The notes under the pieces were generated by a model. That model made no database searches, was not told where the DNA came from, and was given only the letters and a program-made list of their open reading frames with translations. The position numbers and the translations under genes were made by a program. This document shows positions 53,354-61,327 of a DNA stretch of 64,000 nucleotides, one piece after another (position 1 is the stretch's first letter; each line of letters starts with the position of its first letter). Source of the stretch: JAAOIF01 sp965217125 (GTDB lineage: Bacteria; Pseudomonadota; Gammaproteobacteria; PS1; Pseudothioglobaceae); the NCBI GenBank assembly GCA_965217125.1, contig OZ244244.1, forward strand, positions 868,001 through 932,000, written 5' to 3'.

Positions 53354-54294
53354 GTAAATTTGCAAGAATTATTGGCACCGGCTCTTATTTGCCGCCCAAT
53401 ATTATGACCAACGATGAGCTATCTAAAATGATGGATACTTCTGACGAGTGGATTAGCAGCAGAACGGGCATTAAAGAAAGACGAATAGTGAGCGATGAAT
53501 CGACCTGCGATTTAGCCAAAATTGCCGCTAATAAAGCTTTGGAAATGGCTGGAATTGATGCCAAACAGTTGGATTTAATCATTCTTGCCACCACCACACC
53601 AGATAAGATATTTCCTGCCACAGCAACACTACTACAAACCGCGATTGGCGCCTCTTGCCCAGCTTTTGACTTGCAATCTGTGTGTGCCGGCTTTATTTTT
53701 GCACTAAATACCGCGCAACAATACATTAAAACCGCCAGTGCCAAAAAAGTGTTGGTAGTTGGTAGCGAAACAATGTCAAGAATTATAGATTGGAATGATC
53801 GCGATACTGCCGTTTTATTTGGTGACGGCGCTGGCGCTGTAGTGCTAAGTGCCAGCGAAGAAACCGGCATTTTGCACTCAAAACTATTTACTGATGGCAA
53901 TTATCTGTCCTCATTACAAGTAAATAATGACTATATCAACCAAACTGGTTTTATTACTATGGCAGGCAATGAAGTATTTAAAATCGCGGTAAATCGCCTC
54001 TCCTCTTTGGCTGAAGAAACCTTTCAAGAATGCAATTTAGACGCAAATGAGTTAGACTGGATGGTGCCACATCAGGCGAATATTCGTATTATTACTGCCA
54101 TCGCAAAACGCATCAAAATTCCAATGAAAAAAGTCGTGCTAACACTCGATAAACACGGCAACACCTCCGCCGCCTCAATCCCATTAGCCCTTGACACAGC
54201 AGTTCGTGACGGCCGCATCCAAAAAAATCAAATCCTATTATTCGAAGGCATCGGCGCCGGTTTTAGCTGGGGCAGTGTTTTAGTCCGATTCTAA
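53350..54294 (+). CDS. fabH: 3-oxoacyl-ACP synthase III FabH
   Basis: FabH starts fatty acid synthesis by condensing acetyl-CoA with malonyl-ACP. The 314 residues include the catalytic triad: Cys in LQSVCAGFIFAL, His in MVPHQANIRII and Asn in KHGNTSAASIPLAL. The start RIIGTGSYLPPNIMTNDELSK and GIKERRIVSDE are also conserved. Its end is followed by 598 bases of repeat-rich, non-coding DNA. Confidence 0.97.
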   Translation: MSKFARIIGTGSYLPPNIMTNDELSKMMDTSDEWISSRTGIKERRIVSDESTCDLAKIAANKALEMAGIDAKQLDLIILATTTPDKIFPATATLLQTAIGASCPAFDLQSVCAGFIFALNTAQQYIKTASAKKVLVVGSETMSRIIDWNDRDTAVLFGDGAGAVVLSASEETGILHSKLFTDGNYLSSLQVNNDYINQTGFITMAGNEVFKIAVNRLSSLAEETFQECNLDANELDWMVPHQANIRIITAIAKRIKIPMKKVVLTLDKHGNTSAASIPLALDTAVRDGRIQKNQILLFEGIGAGFSWGSVLVRF

Positions 54295-54362
54295 TCAAGG
54301 GAAAATATTAGCCTGTCGAGCAATTCGTGGTATTGCTATTAGGTTTGTTTGTGCGGTTGGTA

Positions 54363-54455
54363 ATGCGACTTCAGTCGCATCTATGCTTGTATTGAGGCGA
54401 TTGAAATCGCATTTCCAGATAGTATTTTCTTTTGGTAATGCGACTTCAGTCGCAT
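54363..54455. repeat. Three REP-like palindromes
   Basis: ATGCGACT-TC-AGTCGCAT occurs at 54363-54380 and again at 54438-54455. Between them lies GCGATT-GA-AATCGC (54397-54410). Each is an 8- or 6-bp stem with a two-base loop, with TTTGGTA just before the third and CATCTA after the outer two. They resemble REP-type intergenic palindromes. Confidence 0.8.
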
Positions 54456-54465
54456 CTAAACAGAG

Positions 54466-54740
54466 AGCAGAGCAAGAGCGGTGCTATTAGAACTGTTTGT
54501 GTATTTTTTGTGTCATATCGTCTGTTTGCACCCCAAGGGCAGGCTACGCGCGCGGAGGGCGTGGTAGAGTGTGCCTCAACTCGAGATCCCGATCGCCCTC
54601 CCCCAAGCCCCCACCCTAAGAAGTTTATCAAAATCGGGCTTCGCCCTATCGCCTGAACGGCGATTTTTGCCACTTATACATTGAGGATTAGGACGACATT
54701 AGATTTGTTTGTGTTGGCAGAAAAAGCAGAGCAAGAGCAA
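54466..54740 (-). repeat. GC-rich structured dispersed repeat, copy 3 (inverted)
   Basis: This is the third copy of the element at 20513-20780 and 22609-22893, on the opposite strand. The long hairpin is kept as GGAGGGCG (54554-54561) with CGCCCTCC (54594-54601), and GGCGAT/ATCGCC is present in a diverged form. One arm has gained GCACCCCAAGGGCAGGCT-type sequence. It is bounded by GAGCAAGAGCGGTGCTATTA on the left and GCAGAGCAAGAGCAAG on the right. Confidence 0.82.
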
Positions 54741-54803
54741 GTTAATGAAATAATTAGTTAAATAATTAGGGTTGGAGTGTAATTATTTTTACTCTTGCTA
54801 TAT

Positions 54804-54844
54804 TCTGCCTTCTGTTTTCTGTTTTCTGTTTTCTGCCTTCTGCT
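54804..54844 (+). repeat. Short tandem repeat TTTTCTG
   Basis: CTGCC-TTCTG-TTTTCTG-TTTTCTG-TTTTCTG-CCTTCTGC is a 7-base microsatellite with three exact and two variant units. It lies between two copies of the AGGGT repeat and is not in a gene. Confidence 0.75.
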
Positions 54845-54892
54845 TCTATGCTTGTATTGAGGTGATTTTTGCCACTGCCGTAAATAATTGGG

Positions 54893-56281
54893 TCAGAGTG
54901 CGGTTCCCCTATTGCTATAGTTAATTGCCATCTTCAAACGCTTTAGTGTTCTATCCTTGCCAACTAATTGTGCTACTAAATCAATACTGCCGGCATTGCC
55001 GTTGCCGCTAAGTGCTAAACGAAATGGTTGGCCTACTTTTGCAAAATTGACATCAATCTCAGTGCAAACTTGTTGGATAATTGATTTAATTTGGGTCGCT
55101 TTCCAGTTGTCTAAATCACTAAGTTTGGCTAATAGCAATGTCAGCGTGGTTTTGTCTTTAAATTGTTGCTTTGCTAATTTTTTATCAAAATCAACAAAAT
55201 CTTGATAAAACATTTTTAATCCAGCACTCATCTCAACCAAAGTTTTACTGCGCTGTTTTAAGGCATTAACGACCTCGACAATATCAGGGCCATTGTTAAT
55301 ATCAATATTGTGCTGCTCAAAATGCCAACCCAAAAGATTGATTAGGCGCTGGGTATCGGCCATTTTGATATGTTCTTGGTTAATCCAAAGCAGCTTGGCT
55401 TGATTAAAACTACCCGGCGCTTGATTGACATCTTTTAAATCAAACAAATCTATCATCTCACTCAACAAAAACAGCTCTTGATTGCCGTGCGACCAGCCTA
55501 AACGCAGCAGATAATTTAACAATGCTTCAGGTAGAAAACCAGCATCGCGATATGCCATCACACTAAGCGCACCATGACGCTTTGAAAGCCTTGCGCCATC
55601 AGCGCCTAAAATCATCGGTAAATGTGCAAAACTTGGCAATGACCAGTTTAAGGCTTGGTATAAATTAATTTGTTTGGGTGTATTGTTGATGTGATCATCG
55701 CCGCGAATCACGCAATCAACCTGCATATCATGGTCGTCCACCACCACGGTTAAATTATAAGTTGGGCTGGCATCACTGCGGGCAATAATTAAATCATCTA
55801 ATTCTTTGTTATTAACGCTGATATTGCCTTTTACCAAGTCTGAAAACACCACACTACCTGCAAGCGGATTGCAAAAACGCACCACACCTGCGCTTAATTT
55901 TTTATGCCGACAGCGACCATCGTATTTGGCTTTTTCGCCATTGGCTGTTAGCGCCTCGCGTAAGGTTTGTAGGCGCTCGGGGGAGCATTCGCAATAATAA
56001 GCCTTGTCCTCATCTAATAATTGCTGAATAACTGCTTTATAACGACAAAATCGATCAGTTTGGTAAAAAGGCCCCTCATCATAACTAAGACCGAGCCAAT
56101 CCATGCCTTCTAAAATTGCATTAACCGAGTCTTGAGTGGAGCGTTCACGGTCGGTGTCCTCAATACGCAGGATAAATTTACCTTGTTGTTTTTTTGCCCA
56201 TAACCAAGCAAACAGCGCTGTTCTAGCGCCGCCAATGTGTAAATAACCGGTTGGCGAAGGTGCAAATCTTGATTTCATCAT
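54893..56281 (-). CDS. gltX: Glutamyl-tRNA synthetase GltX
   Basis: GltX charges tRNA-Glu. The 462 residues have the class I motifs SPTGYLHIGGART (HIGH form HIGG) and ADGARLSKRHG (KMSKS form LSKR). Possible zinc ligands lie in YYCECSPERL and DGRCRH. The length is standard for a discriminating GltX. Two start codons are adjacent (MMKS). The C-terminus reads through one copy of the GTGCGGTTCCCCTATT repeat, so the last residues are set by the repeat. The Sel1 gene shares the boundary base. Confidence 0.95.
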   Translation of the reverse strand: MMKSRFAPSPTGYLHIGGARTALFAWLWAKKQQGKFILRIEDTDRERSTQDSVNAILEGMDWLGLSYDEGPFYQTDRFCRYKAVIQQLLDEDKAYYCECSPERLQTLREALTANGEKAKYDGRCRHKKLSAGVVRFCNPLAGSVVFSDLVKGNISVNNKELDDLIIARSDASPTYNLTVVVDDHDMQVDCVIRGDDHINNTPKQINLYQALNWSLPSFAHLPMILGADGARLSKRHGALSVMAYRDAGFLPEALLNYLLRLGWSHGNQELFLLSEMIDLFDLKDVNQAPGSFNQAKLLWINQEHIKMADTQRLINLLGWHFEQHNIDINNGPDIVEVVNALKQRSKTLVEMSAGLKMFYQDFVDFDKKLAKQQFKDKTTLTLLLAKLSDLDNWKATQIKSIIQQVCTEIDVNFAKVGQPFRLALSGNGNAGSIDLVAQLVGKDRTLKRLKMAINYSNRGTAL

Positions 56282-56727
56282 TAGGCAAATTTTTCGGCTT
56301 TTTTAAACCAAACTTTGGCATTGTCAATATCTTTTTCCACTTCTTTGCCATCTTCATATAACATTCCCAAGGCATACATCGAACCCGGCAAATTAAATTC
56401 AGCGGCTTTTTTAAACCATTCAATTGCTTTGCTAATATTTTTCTCAACGCCCTCGCCGGTCATATAAGCCACGCCAATCATATGATGTGCAAAAGCATGG
56501 TTTTGTTGTGCTGCTTTGATAAAATTCTCGAAAGCTAAGGGCTGATTTGCAACCATACCCAAGCCGTTCATTTGCATCATAGCAATACGCCAAAGTGCCT
56601 CAGCATTACCACCGGTGGCTAATGGCGCTAAAAGTTGATATGCCATAGAAAAATTCTTTGAATCAAAAGCCGCCAGACCACTCGACAAATCAGCTGCAAA
56701 AGCATCAGTTTTATTGGAATTTAACAT
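56281..56727 (-). CDS. Sel1-like repeat (TPR) protein
   Basis: The 148 residues contain Sel1-type repeats: AEALWRIAMMQMNGLGMVANQPLAFENFIKAAQQNHAFAHHMIGVAYMTGEGVEKNISKAIEWFKKAAE is typical. No signal peptide is apparent. The final base is shared with the gltX start, giving tight translational coupling. Sel1 proteins are adaptors with diverse partners, and no specific role can be given. Confidence 0.8.
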   Translation of the reverse strand: MLNSNKTDAFAADLSSGLAAFDSKNFSMAYQLLAPLATGGNAEALWRIAMMQMNGLGMVANQPLAFENFIKAAQQNHAFAHHMIGVAYMTGEGVEKNISKAIEWFKKAAEFNLPGSMYALGMLYEDGKEVEKDIDNAKVWFKKAEKFA

Positions 56728-56838
56728 ATACAGATGTTATTTTAAAAACAAATAATTTTACACGCTTAAACGCAACTTGAGAAACTCATATAGTTAGGTA
56801 TAATGCCAATTTAATCTCAAAGGTAGTTTAATAGTATC

Positions 56839-57201
56839 GTGGAATTTAACCAACAAGAATCAAGTCAAAATAGCATTATTTCTGTTGATGCTACTGCTGT
56901 TAAATTAGCCCATAGCACACTAAAAATACCTTGTTTTATTTCGCCTAACTACCATACACAAATTGAAACTGTAAGCTTATCTGCATTAGATAAACTCAAA
57001 CTTTTTCCGCTGATTACTCAAGATAATATTGATTTATTAATTATTGGCACAGGCAATACTACTCAATTTTTACAGCCTAAACAACATATAGATATTCAAC
57101 AAATGGGGCTTGGAGTAGAAACCATGAACGGCGAATCTGCCTGTAGAAGTTTTAATCTATTATTAGCCGATGCGCGTTTGGTTGGGCTGCTATTGTTATG
57201 A
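56839..57201 (+). CDS. Mth938/DUF498-domain protein
   Basis: The 120 residues match the Mth938-like fold. The DLLIIGTGNTTQFLQPKQHIDI segment is followed by MGLGVETMNGESACRSFNLLLADARLVGLLLL, which carries the conserved ACRSFN. The start is GTG at 56839, because no in-frame ATG precedes the conserved part. It overlaps rodA by 4 bases. Bacterial members often sit beside cell-envelope or secretion genes; the function is not established. Confidence 0.8.
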   Translation: MEFNQQESSQNSIISVDATAVKLAHSTLKIPCFISPNYHTQIETVSLSALDKLKLFPLITQDNIDLLIIGTGNTTQFLQPKQHIDIQQMGLGVETMNGESACRSFNLLLADARLVGLLLL

Positions 57202-58334
57202 AAGGATTAAACACCAATCAAATACGCCATTATTGGCATTATTTCAAAATGGATACTCAATTATTTTTGTTGCTGATAGGCATTAGTATATTTAGTTTAG
57301 TTGTGCTTTACAGTGCTTCTGCCACCTCTACAGTGCTAATTTACAAGCAAATTACTCACTTTGCACTTGCAATTGCTATGATGGGCGTTATCGCACAAAT
57401 ACCGCCTTATCAGCTTAGGTATTATTCGCCTTATTTAATGTTGTTTGGCATTCTATTATTAATCTTGGTGCTGTTTTTTGGCTCTAGCAGTGGTGGCGCT
57501 CAACGCTGGTTAGACTTGGGTTTTATCCGTTTTCAACCATCAGAATTGATGAAAGTCATCGTGCCGATTGCGATTGCCTCAATTTTGAGTAAAAACACCC
57601 TGCCGCCCAAACCGATACCTACATTGATATCAATTGTCTCAATTATTGTGATTGCCTTATTAATTGCCAAACAGCCTGATTTAGGCACTTCGTTATTAAT
57701 TGGCGCTAGTGGATTATATGTGTTATTTTTCTCAGGCATTTCAATTCAAATTATCAAAAATAATTGGCTTAATTTTGCAGCTATAGTCTCATTTATTGTT
57801 GGCAGTGGCTATATTGCTTGGAATTACTTGCTGATTGCTTATCAAAAAAAGCGTATCTTAACTTTAATTGACCCAAGTTCAGACCCGCTCGGCTCAGGTT
57901 ATCATATTTTGCAATCCAAAATTGCAATTGGTTCTGGTGGTTTATTGGGCAAAGGCATTGTGCAAGGCTCACAATCTCAGCTTGATTTTTTGCCCGAACA
58001 TGCCACTGACTTTATTTTTGCGGTAATTGCTGAAGAGTTAGGCTTTGTCGGTGTATTGGCGCTATTGTTTATGTATGGCTTGATTATTTACCGCTGTTTT
58101 GTCATCTCTTTTGAATCGGAAGATACTTTTTCCAAGCTTTTAGGTGCCAGCCTAACACTGATTTTCTTTACTTATGTATTTGTTAATATTGGTATGGTTT
58201 CTGGACTCCTGCCAGTGGTTGGCGTGCCATTACCGCTGATAAGTTATGGCGGCTCTTCTATTATTACTTTGATGGCAAGTTTTGGCATTATTATGTCAAT
58301 TCGCAAACACAAAATGCCCGGTTATCTATCTTAA
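57198..58334 (+). CDS. rodA: Rod-shape-determining SEDS glycosyltransferase RodA
   Basis: RodA polymerises glycan strands for side-wall growth together with PBP2. The 378 residues have about ten membrane segments and the SEDS motifs: SGGAQRWLDLGFIRFQPSELMK (about 95-116), KQPDLGTSLLIGASGLYVLF, and LPEHATDFIFAVIAEELGF. The C-terminus has GLLPVVGVPLPLISYGGSS. mrdA (PBP2), usually just upstream, is not here. It is followed after 11 bases by mltB and then by wall genes. Confidence 0.95.
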   Translation: MKGLNTNQIRHYWHYFKMDTQLFLLLIGISIFSLVVLYSASATSTVLIYKQITHFALAIAMMGVIAQIPPYQLRYYSPYLMLFGILLLILVLFFGSSSGGAQRWLDLGFIRFQPSELMKVIVPIAIASILSKNTLPPKPIPTLISIVSIIVIALLIAKQPDLGTSLLIGASGLYVLFFSGISIQIIKNNWLNFAAIVSFIVGSGYIAWNYLLIAYQKKRILTLIDPSSDPLGSGYHILQSKIAIGSGGLLGKGIVQGSQSQLDFLPEHATDFIFAVIAEELGFVGVLALLFMYGLIIYRCFVISFESEDTFSKLLGASLTLIFFTYVFVNIGMVSGLLPVVGVPLPLISYGGSSIITLMASFGIIMSIRKHKMPGYLS

Positions 58335-58345
58335 AAAACTAAAAA

Positions 58346-59329
58346 ATGTTAAAAATTTTAAGCTTATCATTGCTACTATTATCATCAATAGCCTCTGCTA
58401 AAACGCTGCCTGCCACGGATTTTGTCGCCATCCAAAATTTCATCAAGCAAATGGTGCAAAAGCATCATTTTGAACAAGATGAATTAGAATATATCTTTGC
58501 TAAAATAGAATTTACTGTGGCTGATAAAAGCAAAAAAAAGAAAAAGAAAAGGCAAAAACCTAAGCCAATGTCTTGGAATAAATACCAAAAATTATTTATC
58601 ACCAAACAACGAGTTAAAGACGGGCTGGAATTTTGGCGGAATAATCTAACTGAATTAAAACGCGCTGAGGAAATCTATAATGTCCCCAGTGAAATTATTG
58701 TGGCTATTTTGGGAATAGAAACCGATTATGGCAACGAAAAAGGCAACCATCAAACTCTAAAGGCACTGACAAAACGCGCTTTTGGCAATTATCGGCGGCG
58801 TAATTTTTACAAAAAAGAGTTAGAATCATTTTTGTTAATGTCGCGTGAAAATGGCATTGCCCCATTAGAAATTAAAGGCTCGTATGCTGGGGCTATGGGT
58901 TATCCACAATTTATTTCCAGCTCGTATCGCCACTATGCAATTGATTTTAACCAAGACGGGGCGATAGACTTATTCTCAAATCCAATAGATTCCATCGGCT
59001 CAATTGCTAACTATTTTGACCAGCATCATTGGCATGATTACGGTCAAATTGCACGGCCGATATCACTAAATGATGCACAATTAAAATACGCCAAAAGATC
59101 AACCAATAAACCTAAAAAAAATGCACAATATTGGCGCAAAAAAGGCTTTAAAATTGACCAAGATATTAAACATCAAACTAAATTAGCTTTTATTACTCTG
59201 CCACAGGATATAATTGGCGAAACTTGGCTCACTTTTTGGAATTTTTATGTATTAACCCGTTATAATCACGATAATAGATATGCTATGGCTGCTTACCAAT
59301 TAGCAAAACTATTAAAACAACAAATTTAA
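58346..59329 (+). CDS. mltB: Lytic transglycosylase MltB
   Basis: MltB cleaves peptidoglycan glycans to 1,6-anhydro products. The 327 residues include a signal peptide (about 1-18), a lysine-rich insertion (SKKKKKKRQKPK, about 58-69), and the catalytic Glu in AILGIETDYGNEKG. SYAGAMGYPQFISSSYRHYAIDFN follows. There is no lipobox, so this is a soluble or peripherally held form. It lies between rodA and the carboxypeptidase gene, in a wall-remodelling block. Confidence 0.92.
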   Translation: MLKILSLSLLLLSSIASAKTLPATDFVAIQNFIKQMVQKHHFEQDELEYIFAKIEFTVADKSKKKKKKRQKPKPMSWNKYQKLFITKQRVKDGLEFWRNNLTELKRAEEIYNVPSEIIVAILGIETDYGNEKGNHQTLKALTKRAFGNYRRRNFYKKELESFLLMSRENGIAPLEIKGSYAGAMGYPQFISSSYRHYAIDFNQDGAIDLFSNPIDSIGSIANYFDQHHWHDYGQIARPISLNDAQLKYAKRSTNKPKKNAQYWRKKGFKIDQDIKHQTKLAFITLPQDIIGETWLTFWNFYVLTRYNHDNRYAMAAYQLAKLLKQQI

Positions 59330-59359
59330 CTTTTAAAAACAACAAACTTAACTAAAAAT

Positions 59360-60493
59360 ATGCAACTTAAATCATCACTCAAAAGCTTAATAATTGCCGT
59401 TAGTATTAGCGCGCTTAACGCTCAATCGGCTATTTTCATCACCCCCAAAGCACCATTAATTGATGCTGCCGCTTATACTGTAATTGACCATAACTCCAAC
59501 ACCGTGATTGCTTCAAATAATGCACATAAAAAGCACGGGCCAGCAAGTTTAACCAAATTAATGACTGCTTATGTAATCTTTCAACTTATTGAAGATGGTA
59601 GAGTCAGCTTAGAAGACCAAGTTAGAATCAGTGAAAAAGCTTGGAAGACTGGTGGCTCAAAAAGTTTTGTAGAAGTGGGTAAAAACATTAAACTTGAAGT
59701 CCTACTTCGTGGCATGATTGTTCAATCTGGTAACGATGCTGCCGTGGCTTTGGCAGAACACATTGCTGGCACTGAAGGCACTTTTGCAGCCTATATGAAT
59801 AAATATACTGAGCAATTAGGCATGAAAAATTCACGCTTTGAAAATGCCTCTGGACTACCAGATGAAAATCAATACACAAGCGCACATGATATGGCTATCT
59901 TAGCATCGGCAACCATTCGGGATTTTCCAGAATTCTACTCTTGGTATGCAGAAAAAGAATTTACTTATAACAATATTAAACAACGCAATCGTAACAAGTT
60001 GTTATGGATTGACCGCACTGTTGATGGACTTAAAACTGGCTTTACTAAAAAAGCCGGTTATAACTTAGTTGTCAGCGCTAATCGCGTGGACATGCGCTTG
60101 ATTTCTGTAGTGCTCGGTTCAACTAGTGTTAATGCACGAACTTCACAAACACAAAAAATCCTAGATTATGGCTTTCGTTTCTTTGAAACCATTAAAATTA
60201 GCGATATTAATAAACAAGTGCCTATTACTAAATCAACCCAAGACACTATTAAAATCGGTCTGCCAGACTCAAACTATTTAACCTTAGCACGAGGACAATT
60301 TAAGCTTTCACAACAAGCCATCGTGTTAGACAACAAGCTCTCAGCACCGATTAAAAAAGGTGATGCACTTGGCAATCTAATCATTACTTTTGAAGGCAAA
60401 ACACTCGCAAAACTACCGCTGATTGCTTTAGAAGATGCCAAATTAGCTGGCTTTTTTTCACGCATGATTGACAATATAAAATCATTCTTTTAG
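59360..60493 (+). CDS. dacA: D-alanyl-D-alanine carboxypeptidase (PBP5/6 type)
   Basis: This penicillin-binding protein trims the terminal D-Ala of wall peptides. The 377 residues contain a signal peptide (about 1-23), the SxxK motif in GPASLTKLMTAY, SGN in VQSGNDAAVALAEHIAG, and KTG in DGLKTGFTKKAGYN. A C-terminal beta-domain is followed by an amphipathic anchor (GFFSRMIDNIKSFF), which attaches it to the inner membrane. The following gene starts at the base right after its stop. Confidence 0.94.
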   Translation: MQLKSSLKSLIIAVSISALNAQSAIFITPKAPLIDAAAYTVIDHNSNTVIASNNAHKKHGPASLTKLMTAYVIFQLIEDGRVSLEDQVRISEKAWKTGGSKSFVEVGKNIKLEVLLRGMIVQSGNDAAVALAEHIAGTEGTFAAYMNKYTEQLGMKNSRFENASGLPDENQYTSAHDMAILASATIRDFPEFYSWYAEKEFTYNNIKQRNRNKLLWIDRTVDGLKTGFTKKAGYNLVVSANRVDMRLISVVLGSTSVNARTSQTQKILDYGFRFFETIKISDINKQVPITKSTQDTIKIGLPDSNYLTLARGQFKLSQQAIVLDNKLSAPIKKGDALGNLIITFEGKTLAKLPLIALEDAKLAGFFSRMIDNIKSFF

Positions 60494-61327
60494 GTGGTCT
60501 TTCTAAATGGCACTTTTATTGAAAAAGACAAAGCTTTTGTTAGCGTTATGGACAGAGGTTTTTTGTTTGGCGATGGCGTATATGAAGTAATTCCGCTCTA
60601 TCTTGGCAAAATTTTCCGCCTAACTGAGCATCTAAATCGCCTGCAAACAAGCCTCAATTCAATACAAATTACCAACCCCTATTCATCCGCTAAGTGGCGC
60701 TCGATTATACTTGAATTAAGTAAATATTCATCAGCTCAAAATCAGTCTTTATATCTGCAAATTAGCCGTGGTGCAGGCACACAACGCAAACACAGTTTTG
60801 CAAGCTTAACGCCAACGGTCTATATTGAATCAAATCCACTAATAATAAAATCCAAAGCAGAATTAGCACAAGGTTTTTGCGCTATTAGTCAGGAGGATAT
60901 TCGCTGGCATAGGTGCGACATCAAATCCATCTCACTATTAGCAAATGTGTTATACGCACAACAGGCAAAACAACATCAAGTCGAAGAGGTGATTTTATCT
61001 TACAACAATCAAATTACCGAAGGTGCAAGCTCTAATGTATTTATGCTCAAGGGCGGCAATCTATTCACTCATCCTACTGGGCCTCATATTCTGGCAGGTA
61101 TTACTCGCAACTTAGTGATTGATAGTGCCAAAGCCTGCCAGCTTAGCGTGCAACAAACTGCTTTTTCACTGGCAGATATTGAGCAGGCTGACGGTCTGTG
61201 GATATCGAGCTCAACTCGTGAAATTATGCCCATTACTCAGCTCAATGGCAAAGCAATCGCTATGGGCAAAATCAGCTCGTATTGGCATTGTGTGTATAAC
61301 CATTATCAAACACTTAAATATGCCTAA
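60494..61327 (+). CDS. dat: D-amino acid aminotransferase
   Basis: This fold-type IV PLP enzyme transaminates D-alanine with 2-oxoglutarate, supplying D-glutamate or recycling D-alanine. The 277 residues begin VFLNGTFIEKDKAFVSVMDRGFLFGDGVYEV. The PLP lysine is in RCDIKSISLLANV, and EEVILSYNNQITEGASSNVF is conserved. The start is GTG at 60494, immediately after the carboxypeptidase stop. Use of D-Ala released by the preceding enzyme makes biochemical sense but is inference. The amgK gene overlaps its end by 8 bases. Confidence 0.88.
   Translation: MVFLNGTFIEKDKAFVSVMDRGFLFGDGVYEVIPLYLGKIFRLTEHLNRLQTSLNSIQITNPYSSAKWRSIILELSKYSSAQNQSLYLQISRGAGTQRKHSFASLTPTVYIESNPLIIKSKAELAQGFCAISQEDIRWHRCDIKSISLLANVLYAQQAKQHQVEEVILSYNNQITEGASSNVFMLKGGNLFTHPTGPHILAGITRNLVIDSAKACQLSVQQTAFSLADIEQADGLWISSSTREIMPITQLNGKAIAMGKISSYWHCVYNHYQTLKYA

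Larger units (their letters stand above)
54295..54892. other. Repeat-rich spacer between fabH and gltX
   Basis: This 598-base stretch holds no credible gene. It contains three short palindromes (54363-54455), a structured repeat copy (54466-54740), two short motif repeats (54761-54785 and 54883-54913) and a run of TTTTCTG tandem units (54804-54844). An 18-base direct repeat, TCTATGCTTGTATTGAGG, occurs at 54380-54397 and 54845-54862. Open frames on both strands here fall inside the repeat copies. Confidence 0.85.

Noticed and set aside
61119..61319. Upstream extension of the amgK-murU frame
   Set aside because: It lies inside dat on the same strand and has no ribosome site; the ATG at 61320 begins the conserved kinase part.
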